Positions 42,911 through 52,004 of a DNA stretch of 64,000 bases are shown one piece after another. Within the stretch, counting starts at the first letter, position 1; each line of letters opens with the position of its first letter. The notes beneath the pieces are model-generated. The model saw only the letters and a list, made by a program, of their open reading frames with translations, was not told the DNA's origin and did not search any database. This DNA comes from Labilithrix luteola (GTDB lineage Bacteria > Myxococcota_A > Polyangia > Polyangiales > Polyangiaceae). The stretch is taken from positions 8,227,501-8,291,500 of the forward strand of contig NZ_CP012333.1 of NCBI RefSeq assembly GCF_001263205.1, read 5' to 3'. The translations under genes were made by a program, and so were the position numbers.

Positions 42911-44037
42911 GCGGAGCGAACCGGTTCGTTCCCACGCTCCGCACGGGGCAGGCGCATCCGCATCCGGCGCCGATCGGCGGCGACGCGTATTCGGCGGTCG
43001 AGCTCATGCCGGGCTATCGCCTCGTGATCCTCGATCAGCGCAAGCTCCCCCTCCAGGAGCGCTACGAGTTCGTCTCGCGCGTCGACGAGGTCGCCGATGC
43101 GATTCGCAACATGCTCGTTCGCGGCGCGCCGGCGATCGGTATCACGGCGGCCTATGGGCTCGTGGTGGCAGCCTATGCCGCGCGTGGCGATGCGCCTTCG
43201 TTCCTCGAGGCGATGAGCGCCGCCGATGCGCTCCTTCGTGCGTCACGGCCGACGGCGGTGAACCTGGCGTGGGCGCTCGATCAGATGAAGCCGGTCGTGG
43301 CCAACGCCGCGAACCTTCCGTTCGTCCAGCGAACCGAGGCGCTCGCGCAGGCCGCGTCCGGGCTCCATCGCGCGGAGGTCGCCGCCTGCCGAATGCTCGG
43401 TGCGCACGGCCTCACGCTCGTTCCGGACGGCGCGACGATCCTGACGCACTGCAACGCGGGTGCGCTCGCCACGGGAGGCTACGGCACCGCGCTCGGCATC
43501 GTTCGGGCCGCCCACGAGGCTCGCAAGAACATCCGCGTCATCGCGTGCGAGACGCGTCCTTACCTCCAGGGCGCGCGTTTGACCGCCTGGGAGCTCCACA
43601 AAGATCGCATCCCCGTCGAGGTGATCTCGGACTCGATGGTGGCGCATTTCATGGCCAAGAAGGCCATCGACCTGGTCGTCGTCGGCGCCGACCGCATCGC
43701 GCGCAACGGGGACGTGGCCAACAAGATCGGCACCTACGGCATCGCCTGCATCGCGGCAGCCCACGGCGTGCCCCTCTATGTCGCCGCGCCTTGGAGCACG
43801 GTCGACCTGAAGTGCTCGAGTGGCGAGGACATCCCCATCGAGGAGCGTCCCGAACGGGAGCTCTCCCATCTGCCCCTCGCCGACGGCAACCAACTCCAGC
43901 TCGTCCCCGATGGGGTAGGGGCCCGGAATCCGTCGTTCGACGTCACCCCGGCGCGCCTCGTCGCGGCCATCGTGACCGAACGTGGGCTCGCCCGACCGGC
44001 CGGGGAGGCCTCGCTCGCGAACCTGCGCAACGGATGA
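42907..44037 (+). CDS. mtnA: S-methyl-5-thioribose-1-phosphate isomerase
   Basis: A 376-residue enzyme of the methionine salvage pathway. It contains RGAPAIGITAAYGL, LTHCNAGALATGGYGTALG with catalytic Cys182, and VVGADRIARNGDVANKIGTY with catalytic Asp262; GEDIPIEERPERELS is a typical end segment. It resembles the eIF2B-related family but has both isomerase residues. No other mtn genes are near. Confidence 0.95.
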   Translation: MSGANRFVPTLRTGQAHPHPAPIGGDAYSAVELMPGYRLVILDQRKLPLQERYEFVSRVDEVADAIRNMLVRGAPAIGITAAYGLVVAAYAARGDAPSFLEAMSAADALLRASRPTAVNLAWALDQMKPVVANAANLPFVQRTEALAQAASGLHRAEVAACRMLGAHGLTLVPDGATILTHCNAGALATGGYGTALGIVRAAHEARKNIRVIACETRPYLQGARLTAWELHKDRIPVEVISDSMVAHFMAKKAIDLVVVGADRIARNGDVANKIGTYGIACIAAAHGVPLYVAAPWSTVDLKCSSGEDIPIEERPERELSHLPLADGNQLQLVPDGVGARNPSFDVTPARLVAAIVTERGLARPAGEASLANLRNG

Positions 44038-44093
44038 GCCCGCCGATGAGCGTTTCGTTGCGGTCGTGCTAGTGTCCGCCCCGGAGGTCGGCC

Positions 44094-45047
44094 TTGCGAC
44101 GGCTTGGTAGTTTTTCTTTCGTTTCTTCGTGGGAAGTGGGGCTTGCCGGGCTTGTCGGACCTGTCGTGTTGCTCGTGTTGGTCGCATCGACCGCTGCGTG
44201 CAACAGCTCGTCGAAGCGCACCTTCGATGACGACAACGGCGGCGACGCCGGAGGCACGCTCACGAGCGAAGGCGGGGTCGATACGCTTCGCGAGTGCGCC
44301 GAGGACACGAAGGACGTCTTCGTCATCAGCGCGGAGAACTCGCTCTATCAGTTCCACCCGCCGACCCTCGAATTCAAGAGCCTCGGCACGCTGAACTGCC
44401 CGACGAACGGCGCCACGCCCACGTCGATGGCCGTCGATCGCACGGGCATCGCCTGGGTGCGTCACAGCGACGGCTCGATCTGGAAGGTGAGCACCGTCGA
44501 TCGCGCGTGCCAGCCGACCAACTTCGCGCCGCCGCTCCACAGCTTCACGAAGTTCGGCATGGGCTTCGCGAGCGAAACGGCCGGCAGCTCGAACGAGGCG
44601 CTCTTCCTCTCGGACTCGGAGGGCGGCGGCCTCGGAAAGCTCGATCTGAGCACGTTGGCGGTCCGATCGATCGGCAACTACACCGGCGATCTGCTCGGCA
44701 AGCCGGCAGAGCTTACTGGCACGGGCGAGGGCAAGCTCTACGGCTTCTTCGCCACCTCGCCCGCCCAGGTCGCGGAGATCTCGAAGGGCACGGGCGAGAT
44801 CGTCAGCGCCAAGGTGCTCACCGAGGTCAACGCGGGCGACGCGTGGGCGTTCTCGTTCTACGGCGGCGACTTCTACATCTACACGAACGCGATCAACGGG
44901 GCGGGCCCGCCCCTCGGAGGAGGTGGCTCGGACGTCACGCGCTATCGCCCCTCGGACGGCTCGGTTCAGGTCGTGAAATCCAAGGTTGGGTTCAAGATCG
45001 TCGGGGCAGGCGTGTCGACGTGCGCGCCCACGTCGCTTCCCAAGTGA
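44094..45047 (+). CDS. Lipoprotein, unknown function
   Basis: A 317-residue predicted lipoprotein. A TTG start (44094) is chosen because GGAGG lies about eight bases upstream and no ATG precedes the signal peptide (VGPVVLLVLVASTAAC). The body is beta-rich with an N-terminal ECAEDTKDVFVISAENSLYQF and looks like a propeller. Its stop codon lies inside a 12-base tandem repeat (45041-45100). Confidence 0.7.
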   Translation: MRRLGSFSFVSSWEVGLAGLVGPVVLLVLVASTAACNSSSKRTFDDDNGGDAGGTLTSEGGVDTLRECAEDTKDVFVISAENSLYQFHPPTLEFKSLGTLNCPTNGATPTSMAVDRTGIAWVRHSDGSIWKVSTVDRACQPTNFAPPLHSFTKFGMGFASETAGSSNEALFLSDSEGGGLGKLDLSTLAVRSIGNYTGDLLGKPAELTGTGEGKLYGFFATSPAQVAEISKGTGEIVSAKVLTEVNAGDAWAFSFYGGDFYIYTNAINGAGPPLGGGGSDVTRYRPSDGSVQVVKSKVGFKIVGAGVSTCAPTSLPK

Positions 45048-45100
45048 TGGGCCAAGTGATGGGCCAAGTGATGGGCCAAGTGACGGGTCAAGCGATGGGA
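45041..45100 (+). repeat. 12-base tandem repeat, five copies
   Basis: Five copies of CAAGTGATGGGC: the first three identical (45041-45052, 45053-45064, 45065-45076), the fourth with two changes and the fifth with two. The TGA inside the first copy is the stop codon of the preceding lipoprotein. As the unit length is a multiple of three, copy-number change would not alter the frame. Confidence 0.85.
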
Positions 45101-45181
45101 CGGCAACCGGACCGGTGACATGACGCGCTCCGCCGAGGCTCGGGCTCAGCCGATTCAGGCGGCCTTTCCTCGAGCTTCACG

Positions 45182-46348
45182 TTGACCGTGCTCCGAGGCG
45201 ACGCTACGTCTCACGCCACTGTGAGCGATCCCACCGTTCCGACTGGTCCTGCTGATTCATCGAGCGTATCGAACGGCGGCTCGGCAGGCGTTTCTCGGTT
45301 CTCGCCGAAGCCGCCGTGGCTCAAGGTCCGAGCGCCTGGCGGCGAGACCTACGGTCAGCTGAAGCAGACGTTCCGCGAGCTCGATCTCCACACGGTGTGT
45401 GAAGAAGCGCGTTGCCCGAACGTCGGCGAATGCTGGACGGAGGGAACGGCCACCGTGATGCTCCTCGGCGACGTCTGCACGCGCGGCTGTCGCTTCTGCG
45501 CCGTCACGAGCGGCGATCCCCGCGGCGCGGTCGACGTTCGCGAGCCCGAGCACGTCGCGCGCGCGATCGCCCGCCTCGGCCTGCAGTACGTCGTCATCAC
45601 GATGGTCGATCGTGACGACCTGCTCGACGGCGGCGCCTCGCACGTCGCGCGCACGGTCACCCGCCTTCGCGAGCTCCGTCCGGACATCCTCATCGAGACG
45701 CTCCTCGGCGACTTCGGCGGTCACCTCGACTACGTCGACACGACGATCGACGGAAAGCCCCACGTCTGGGCGCACAACATCGAGGTCGTGAAGCGCCTGC
45801 AGCGGAGCATCCGTGACGTGCGCTGCAGCTACGAGAAGTCGCTGCGTGTTCTGCAGCGCGTCAAGGAACGCGATCCCTCGCGCATCACCAAGTCGTCGAT
45901 CATGGTCGGCATCGGTGAACGCGACGAAGAGGTCATCGAGACCCTGCGCGATCTGCGCAGCGCCGGTGTCGATCTCGTCACGCTCGGTCAGTACCTGCGT
46001 CCCACGCCCAAGCACGCGCCGGTCGATCGCTTCGTCACGCCCGAGCAGTTCGAATCGTACGCCGTCGCGGCGCGCGAGATGGGCTTCTCGTTCGTCGCGA
46101 GCGCTCCGCTCGTTCGCAGCTCGTACAAAGCGGCGGAGGTCTTCGTGCGCAGCATCCTGCGTCCGGGCGATCCCGCCGCGGCCGACGCGCTCATGAAGGA
46201 GCGCCTCGCCGAAGCGCAGCGTGCCGCCGCGGAAATCGACGGCGAGGCCCGTGGTGTCCCGCGCACCACGAGCGAGCTCGCGGCCCGCGCAGCGGCGTCG
46301 CTGCTGCTTCCGGCCGAGAGCCTCGTTCGCTCGAAGAAGAACGCCTGA
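45182..46348 (+). CDS. lipA: Lipoyl synthase
   Basis: Radical SAM enzyme that inserts two sulfurs into protein-bound octanoyl groups, making the lipoyl arm used by PdhC. It has the LipA-specific cluster motif CEEARCPNVGECW (Cys73, Cys78, Cys84), the radical SAM motif CTRGCRFC (Cys99, Cys103, Cys106) and the C-terminal RSSYKA, whose Ser coordinates the auxiliary cluster. Length is 388 with a TTG start at 45182; GTG 45188 and GTG 45221 are also possible. The first 40 residues are variable. LipB is not seen in the window. Confidence 0.95.
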   Translation: MTVLRGDATSHATVSDPTVPTGPADSSSVSNGGSAGVSRFSPKPPWLKVRAPGGETYGQLKQTFRELDLHTVCEEARCPNVGECWTEGTATVMLLGDVCTRGCRFCAVTSGDPRGAVDVREPEHVARAIARLGLQYVVITMVDRDDLLDGGASHVARTVTRLRELRPDILIETLLGDFGGHLDYVDTTIDGKPHVWAHNIEVVKRLQRSIRDVRCSYEKSLRVLQRVKERDPSRITKSSIMVGIGERDEEVIETLRDLRSAGVDLVTLGQYLRPTPKHAPVDRFVTPEQFESYAVAAREMGFSFVASAPLVRSSYKAAEVFVRSILRPGDPAAADALMKERLAEAQRAAAEIDGEARGVPRTTSELAARAAASLLLPAESLVRSKKNA

Positions 46349-46401
46349 CCGTCTCCCGAGCTCGCTGATGAGAAGCGGGCTCGGGGCGCTGGGCGGGTCG
46401 G

Positions 46402-47901
46402 CTATTCGAGCGCGATCGGCGCTTCGGGCGCTGCCGTCTTCGTTGCGCCGGCCGGCGCGGATTGTTCGACGTGGGGGAAGAACAACCCCACGACCGCGGC
46501 GGTCACGGCGAGGCCTGCGACGAGCAGGATGACGTGTTCGAGTCCGTGCGCGAGATCGCCGGCAATTGCCTTCAAGGCGCTCGGGTCGACGTTGCGCCGC
46601 TCCGGACCGAGGATGCGCGCCACGAGGGAGGTGCCGCCCGCGGCGCGTGCTGCCGGACCTTCCGTCAGCGCGCGTGCGAGGAGCACGCCCATCACGCCGA
46701 CACCGACGGTGCCGCCGATGTTGCGGAAGAACATGGTGCTCGCGGTCGCGACGCCGCGCTGCGAAAAGCCCACGCTCGTCTGCACGGCGATGACGAGCGC
46801 CGTGTTGGACAGGCCCATGCCGACGCCGAAGAACGTCGCGAGCGCGCGGATGGTGCCGGACGAGCTGCCTGCGCCGATCGCCATCACGAGCGAGATGGCC
46901 GAACACGCCACCACGATCATGCCGACCCGGACGAGTTTCTGGAACCCGAACTTCTTGATGAGGCGCCCGGAGATCGCGCTCGCGATCGGCCAGCCGACGG
47001 CCATGGGCGCGATCGTCGCACCGGCCTGCGTTGGGGTGGTGCCGAGCACGCCCTGGGCATAGAGGGGCACGAACGTCACGAGGCCGAGCATCGCTCCGCC
47101 CGTCAGCGCGTTGAGGGCGCTCGACGTCGCGAGGATGCGCTGGGAAAAGAGCTGCAGGGGCACGATCGGCTCCTTCACGCGCGCCTCGTGCACGAGAAAG
47201 ATCGCGAGCAGCGCGGCGCAGCCCGGCAAGAGGAGTGCCGGCATCACGCCGTCGGTTCCGAGTAGCAGCGCCACCACCATCGCCACGAGGAGCCCCGCGC
47301 CGATGAAGTCGAGGCGGTGATCGTGCTTGGCGATCGACTCGTGGAGCGACAGAGAGAGGACGGCGGCGGAGACGAGCCCGAAGGGTACGTTCACGTAGAA
47401 CACCCAACGCCACGACAGCGATGCGACGATGACGCCGCCGAGCAGCGGGCCAACGAGTCCCGCGATGGCCCACACCGCGCCGAAGACGCCCTGCATCTTC
47501 GCGCGCTCTTCGAGGTTGAAGATGTCGCCGACGATGGTGAGCGCAATCGGCTGCATCCCTCCGGCGCCGAGCCCCTGGATCGCACGGAAGACGATGAGGT
47601 GCGTCATCGTCCGCGCTTGCCCGCTCGCCATCGAGCCGAACAGGAAGAGCGCCATGGCCACGAGCATCACGGGCTTTCGACCGTACAGGTCAGAAAGTTT
47701 GCCGTAGATGGGCACGGTCACCGTCGAGGTGAGCATGTACGCAGTGAAGACCCAAGCGTAGTGGAGGGCGCCACCGAGCTCGGCCACCACGGTTGGCATG
47801 GCCGTAGACACGACGGTCATTTCCATGGCCGCCATGAAGAGCGCGAGCAGGAGTGCAAGAACCGTGGCGGGCCTGTTCGTCGCGCGTTTGCCTGACTTCA
47901 T
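46402..47901 (-). CDS. MFS transporter, DHA2 (EmrB/QacA) drug exporter type
   Basis: A 499-residue exporter with 14 predicted transmembrane helices. It carries MFS motif A in the loop between helices 2 and 3 (GKLSDLYGRKPVML), the N-terminal MEMTVVSTAMPTVV segment with charged or polar helix residues, and the antiporter motif C region (AVWAIAGLVGPLLGGVI). It probably exports amphiphilic compounds using the proton gradient. It is divergent from DUF444. No regulator or EmrA partner is adjacent. Confidence 0.92.
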   Translation of the reverse strand: MKSGKRATNRPATVLALLLALFMAAMEMTVVSTAMPTVVAELGGALHYAWVFTAYMLTSTVTVPIYGKLSDLYGRKPVMLVAMALFLFGSMASGQARTMTHLIVFRAIQGLGAGGMQPIALTIVGDIFNLEERAKMQGVFGAVWAIAGLVGPLLGGVIVASLSWRWVFYVNVPFGLVSAAVLSLSLHESIAKHDHRLDFIGAGLLVAMVVALLLGTDGVMPALLLPGCAALLAIFLVHEARVKEPIVPLQLFSQRILATSSALNALTGGAMLGLVTFVPLYAQGVLGTTPTQAGATIAPMAVGWPIASAISGRLIKKFGFQKLVRVGMIVVACSAISLVMAIGAGSSSGTIRALATFFGVGMGLSNTALVIAVQTSVGFSQRGVATASTMFFRNIGGTVGVGVMGVLLARALTEGPAARAAGGTSLVARILGPERRNVDPSALKAIAGDLAHGLEHVILLVAGLAVTAAVVGLFFPHVEQSAPAGATKTAAPEAPIALE

Positions 47902-48059
47902 GCGCAGTCTTTTCGAGAGGAGCTTGGAGACGATGCTTCAGGTGAAGCTCCGGTTGAATCACGGCCCCCTCACACGCGGCGGACGATACCACGAGCCGCT
48001 TTCTCGCCTCCGTGCCCCGCTCCGCAACCTGTGTGATAGCCTCGTGGAGAGCCTTCACG

Positions 48060-49172
48060 ATGTCCCTCAAGATCGACCAAGACCACTCGCGTTTCCGAGC
48101 GATCGTCCGCGGCAAGATTCGGCAGAATCTCCGCAAGTACATCTCTCAAGGCGAGCTCATCGGGCGCAAGGGCAAGGATCTCGTTTCGATCCCCATCCCT
48201 CAGATCGACATCCCGCGCTTCCGCTTCGGCGACAAGCAACAGGGAGGAGCCGGTCAGGGTGACGGCGATCCGGGCGATCCGATCGGCGGCGAGCAGGGGG
48301 AAGGCGAGGGCGAGGGCAAGCAGGCCGGTCAGGGCGCCGGTGAGCACTCGCTCGAAGTCGACGTCACGCTCGACGAGCTGGCGGCCATCCTCGGCGAGGA
48401 GCTCGAGCTCCCCGACATCCAGGACAAGGGCAAGAGCAAGATCATCAACGCGAAGGATCGCTACACGGGCATCCGCCGCGTCGGTCCCGAGTCGCTTCGC
48501 CATTTCCGCCGCACCTATCGCGAGGCGCTGAAGCGTCAGATCTCGATGGGCTCGTACGCGCCGGAGAAGCCCATCATCGTCCCCATCCCGGACGACAAGC
48601 GTTACCGCAGCTGGAAGACCGAGGCGGAGCCCGTCGCCAACGCCGTCATCATCTACATGATGGACGTGTCGGGCTCGATGGGCGACGAGCAGAAGGAGAT
48701 CGTCCGCATCGAGAGCTTCTGGATCGATACGTGGCTCTCCAAGCAGTACAAAGGGCTCGAGAGCCGCTACATCATCCACGACGCCGTTGCGCGCGAGGTC
48801 GATCGCGAGACCTTCTTCCACACGCGTGAGTCGGGCGGCACGATGATCTCGAGCGCGTACAAGCTCTGCTCGCAGATCATCGACGACCACTACCCGTCGG
48901 ACGAGTGGAACATCTACCCGTTCCACTTCTCCGATGGCGACAACTGGTCGATGGATGACACGCTCGCCTGCGTCGACATCCTCAAGCAGAAGATGCTCCC
49001 GCGCGTGAACATGTTCGCGTACGGCCAGGTCGAGAGCCCCTACGGCTCGGGCCAGTTCATCAAGGATCTGCGCGAGCACTTCGGCAAAGACGAGCGCGTC
49101 GTCACGAGCGAGATCCGCGACAAGGACGCCATCGTTGGCAGTATCAAAGAGTTCCTCGGCAAGGGTGCGTGA
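48060..49172 (+). CDS. yeaH: YeaH/YhbH family protein (DUF444)
   Basis: A 370-residue protein of the DUF444 family. The N-terminus (DHSRFRAIVRGKIRQNLRKY) and IPQIDIPRFRFGDKQQGG are typical. A von Willebrand-like MIDAS motif (MDVSGSMGDEQK) binds metal, and RESGGTMISSAYKL and FHFSDGDNWSMDD follow. DUF444 proteins usually cluster with the Ser kinase PrkA (YeaG) and SpoVR and are linked to stress and sporulation. Here spoVR lies 6.2 kb downstream and prkA is not visible. ATG 48060 gives the conserved start. Its 3' end is duplicated (see repeat). Confidence 0.92.
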   Translation: MSLKIDQDHSRFRAIVRGKIRQNLRKYISQGELIGRKGKDLVSIPIPQIDIPRFRFGDKQQGGAGQGDGDPGDPIGGEQGEGEGEGKQAGQGAGEHSLEVDVTLDELAAILGEELELPDIQDKGKSKIINAKDRYTGIRRVGPESLRHFRRTYREALKRQISMGSYAPEKPIIVPIPDDKRYRSWKTEAEPVANAVIIYMMDVSGSMGDEQKEIVRIESFWIDTWLSKQYKGLESRYIIHDAVAREVDRETFFHTRESGGTMISSAYKLCSQIIDDHYPSDEWNIYPFHFSDGDNWSMDDTLACVDILKQKMLPRVNMFAYGQVESPYGSGQFIKDLREHFGKDERVVTSEIRDKDAIVGSIKEFLGKGA

Positions 49173-49314
49173 CGTTGCGAGTCTCTTGGCTCCAGCGACG
49201 CCTTTCGCGCAGTATCAAAGAGTTCCTCGGCAAGGGTGCGTGACGTTGCGAGTCTCTTGGCTCCAGCGACGCCTTTCGCGCAGCATCAAGGAATTCCTGG
49301 GCAAGGGCGCGTGA
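49140..49314 (+). repeat. 71-bp tandem duplication plus a third, diverged copy of the DUF444 3' end
   Basis: Unit 1 (49140-49210) and unit 2 (49211-49281) are identical 71-base copies. Each holds the last ten codons and stop of the DUF444 gene plus 38 bases of flank. A third copy (49282-49314) repeats only the 33 coding bases but differs at several third codon positions while encoding the same peptide (SIKEFLGKGA and stop). Confidence 0.95.
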
Positions 49315-49376
49315 GAGCGCGCGCGCGCCTGCAGTTTCCGGGAACATCCGCCATGTGTCTTCGGTCGTAGTCGGTG

Positions 49377-50495
49377 ATGCGTTCGCTCGCGCTGCTTCTG
49401 GCCTTGTCCTCGACGTTGGCGGTGGCTGGGCTCGCGTGTGCCAAGCCCGCCACTGCGCCATCGAGCTCGAGCGCGCTTTCGGCCGATGATTACGAGGCGC
49501 TTCTCACGCCCGAGGCGGCGCCGATCGGCTTTCGGCGAAGCCTCGTGGCCGACGAGTACTTCTGGCTCCGCACGAAGGCGCTCGAAGGCGAGGCGCCGCC
49601 GGAGTTCACGGAGGCGCTGACGGCGTCCCGCGAGATTCGCGCGGAGCTCGGGAGCGATCCGGAGGCCTTCGAAGATCTCGAGGTTCCGCTCGGAAGCGTT
49701 CGCGCCGGGCGCGATCTGCTCGCACGTTACGGTGAGCTGCCCAAGCTCAAGGACGTCGGCGGTCGTCCGGTGGCCTTCCAATCGAAGGCGTTGCGGCTCG
49801 CGCGCGCCATCGACGCAACCGAAGGCGCGTATTTTTCGGGGCCGTACCGCGAGCACGCGGAATGGGTCGCCCGCGCCTCCAAAGACCTCCTCGCGCGTGT
49901 CGTGCCGCACGAGGCGGCCATCGTTGCCGCGATCGACAAGGACATCGGCCTAGGCGGGGCCGCTCGGCCCGTCGTGGTGACCCTCGTGGGCGATGCGCCG
50001 TATCCCGGCATTTTCGCGGCAGACGACCGCGGCCACGCCATGGCGACGTTCGTTCGCGTGCGGGGCGTCGAAGCCAGCGATCTCGCCGAGGTCGTGCTCC
50101 ACGAAGCGATCCATGCACTGGACGAGATGTCGGTGCGTTTGCCGACCGACATGAACCAGCTCCGCAAGGCCTTCGAGCAACGCGGGATCGACGAGACGAA
50201 CGTCGAGATGGCGATGAACACGGTGACGTTCGCCGAGGCCTCGAGCCTCGTGCGTCGCTTCGTCGACCCTTCGCACAAGCCCATGGGCGAGAGCGGCTTC
50301 TACGCGCTTTATCCGCCGGCGCCGGCGATCGTCGAGGCATGGGAGAAGCACATCGCAGGCGAGCCCATCCAGAAGACGGCCGAAGCCATCGCGACGGCGA
50401 TAGCGGGGCCCGTTTCTCCGGTCGAGTCGTCCGGCCCGAGTGCATCGTTGCCTAGCTCGGAGGAGGGCTCGGGCCCGGCCGGCGCTGGCTTTTAG
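49377..50495 (+). CDS. Lipoprotein with HExxH metalloprotease-like motif
   Basis: A 372-residue predicted lipoprotein: RSLALLLALSSTLAVAGLAC. The central segment VVLHEAIHALDEMS has a zinc-protease-type HExxH (HEAIH), in a domain with preceding beta strands (PVVVTLVGDAPYPGIF). A third metal ligand is not obvious; FAEAS some 35 residues on is a candidate gluzincin Glu. The C-terminus is Ser/Pro/Gly-rich. It may be a peptidase of unknown target, or a non-catalytic relative. Confidence 0.7.
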   Translation: MRSLALLLALSSTLAVAGLACAKPATAPSSSSALSADDYEALLTPEAAPIGFRRSLVADEYFWLRTKALEGEAPPEFTEALTASREIRAELGSDPEAFEDLEVPLGSVRAGRDLLARYGELPKLKDVGGRPVAFQSKALRLARAIDATEGAYFSGPYREHAEWVARASKDLLARVVPHEAAIVAAIDKDIGLGGAARPVVVTLVGDAPYPGIFAADDRGHAMATFVRVRGVEASDLAEVVLHEAIHALDEMSVRLPTDMNQLRKAFEQRGIDETNVEMAMNTVTFAEASSLVRRFVDPSHKPMGESGFYALYPPAPAIVEAWEKHIAGEPIQKTAEAIATAIAGPVSPVESSGPSASLPSSEEGSGPAGAGF

Positions 50496-50511
50496 AAGTC
50501 GTCGCGACGAG

Positions 50512-50937
50512 TCAGCCCACAGATCCTGCGGGGGAGCCAGACGGATCAGGCGCAGCATGATGCGGGTCGTTCCTTTCCGTATGGATCGAAAGGGACTCCC
50601 GGAACATGGCGAGGCGGCCGAGAACCGCTTCCCGACGTGCATCGAGATCGGCGCGCATCCGGTCTATGTGCTCGAGCTTCTGCAACAGTTGCGGAATGCC
50701 GCCCTCGCATGGCCTCGCGTTCTCATCGGAGAGACAGGCCGCCATGTTACGGACCTCGCGTGTGGAAAAGCCTGTCGCGATGAGATCGCGGATGCGTCTC
50801 GCACGGCGCAGGTCGGCCTCGCTATAGCTGCGATAGCCATTCTCCGAGCGGCGGGCGTCCAGGAGACCCGCCTTCTCGTAGTGGCGCAGCATGCGTTCCG
50901 ATATCCCGAGCCTTTCGGCCGCTTCCTTGATCTGCAT
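50512..50937 (-). CDS. MerR family transcriptional regulator
   Basis: A 141-residue regulator: winged helix KEAAERLGISERMLRHYEKAGLL, then NGYRSYSEADLRRARRIRDL and a dimerisation coiled coil (LLQKLEHIDRMRADLDARRE). Two Cys (AACLSDENARPC) flank the loop before the coil and could sense a thiol-reactive or metal signal. The first codon of the frame is 50955, but ATG 50937 starts the fold. Operator-like boxes lie upstream of this gene and of the SDR gene. Confidence 0.88.
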   Translation of the reverse strand: MQIKEAAERLGISERMLRHYEKAGLLDARRSENGYRSYSEADLRRARRIRDLIATGFSTREVRNMAACLSDENARPCEGGIPQLLQKLEHIDRMRADLDARREAVLGRLAMFRESLSIHTERNDPHHAAPDPSGSPAGSVG

Positions 50938-50965
50938 CTCGATCCCTTTCCACACTGGCCTAACA

Positions 50966-50990
50966 CCTTGACACTAATGTCAAGGTCAAG
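50966..50990 (-). promoter_or_regulatory. MerR-type operator/promoter of the regulator gene
   Basis: CCTTGACA-CTAA-TGTCAAGG (50966-50985) is a perfect 8-bp inverted repeat. On the minus strand it lies between TTGACC and GTTAGG, which are 19 bases apart. The long spacer with a central dyad is the classic MerR promoter design and suggests autoregulation. Confidence 0.72.
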
Positions 50991-51008
50991 CCGGATTTCA
51001 AGGAATCC

Positions 51009-51772
51009 CTAAACTCGAAGCGACCAGCCGCCATCGACGGTAACCACCTGACCTGTGAGCCATTCATTGCTGGAGCTCCCGAGTCTCAATATCCAGGGCA
51101 CGATGTCAGCGGGAACGCCCCGTCGCCCCAAGGGGACCTGAGCCGCCTCCTTTGCTTCGACACCCCGCGCTATTTCTTCGGGCAATCCCATCATCCCCAC
51201 GAGCGCACCACTCTTGACGGGTCCGGGTGCAACGGCGTTCACCCTTATACCGTCTCCAGCAAGCTCGATTGCCCAGGAGCGGGTTAGATGCTCCAGAGCT
51301 GCCTTGGTTGCGGCATAGTGAGCCATTGCCGGCGCAGCATTGCGGGAGGCGGCTGTTCCGATGTTCACGATAGCGCCTTTGGCTTCCCGCAAGGCCGCAC
51401 GCCCTTCCTTCACGAGAAGGGACGGTGCAACGATATTCACGGCACACATCTGAGCAATGGCGGCCGCATCGTAGGCCGCGATGGGTAGCGGCCGCCCGCG
51501 CCGGCATTGTTGACGATCAAATCCAATCTCTTCCAACGGCGTAACGTCGCTTCAACCACACGCACACCACCGGCTGGGTCAGCGCTATCCGCTTGTACCG
51601 TTTCGATGGCAGTGCTCTTGGCGGCGACATCGGCGAGCTTCGCCCCGTCACGTCCGGTGATGACGACGTTCGCTCCCCGTTCCACCAACGCCAGTGCGGT
51701 CGCTTCCCCAATGCCGGAACTGCCCCCCGTCACAATCGCGACCTTCCCTCGCCAAACATCCTCTCGCGTCAT
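51009..51772 (-). pseudogene. Short-chain dehydrogenase/reductase, frameshifted
   Basis: Two overlapping frames together make one classical SDR of about 254 residues. The N-terminal part has VTGGSSGIGEATAL (NAD(P) site) and VNNAGAG; the C-terminal part has APAMAHYAATKAAL (Tyr and Lys of the catalytic set) and ends GGWSLRV. The frames join at about 51494-51499, where one base appears to be missing in a G/C run. This is either a real inactivating mutation or an assembly error. It lies under a MerR-type promoter. Sampled lines at 51001-51120 are 58% G+C, lower than most of the window. Confidence 0.78.
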
Positions 51773-51836
51773 TGTTCGCCTAGCCTTTCCTAACTCCGGA
51801 TGTTGCGCACACATGCGCGTAAGTCAGGTCTAGCGG

Positions 51837-51860
51837 CTTGACACTAGTGCGAAGGTCAAG
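51837..51860 (-). promoter_or_regulatory. MerR-type operator/promoter of the SDR gene
   Basis: The 24 bases share 21 identities with those at 50967-50990 of the first box. On the minus strand TTGACC is followed after 19 bases by GCTAGA, again a lengthened spacer. It lies 65 bases before the SDR start, so the same regulator should control both genes. Confidence 0.68.
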
Positions 51861-52004
51861 CCCGAACTTCGAGAGAACGCTTCGACGACCGTTTGGATCG
51901 CACGTGCATTGGGCATGGAGCCGGGCTAGGGCTTCGTGTCGACGCTCGCACCCGCTCCTGAGGCCCTCGGCACGCGCAAGTCGCCCCGCCGCGAGTTGGC
52001 CTAC

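Noticed and set aside
45257..47473. 738-codon minus-strand frame covering lipA and the start of the MFS region
   Set aside because: It runs through two well-identified genes in different frames, so it cannot be a gene.
49144..49910. Minus-strand frames over the 71-base repeats with repeated peptide ends
   Set aside because: The repeated peptides are a consequence of the tandem duplication of the DUF444 end; there is no start signal.
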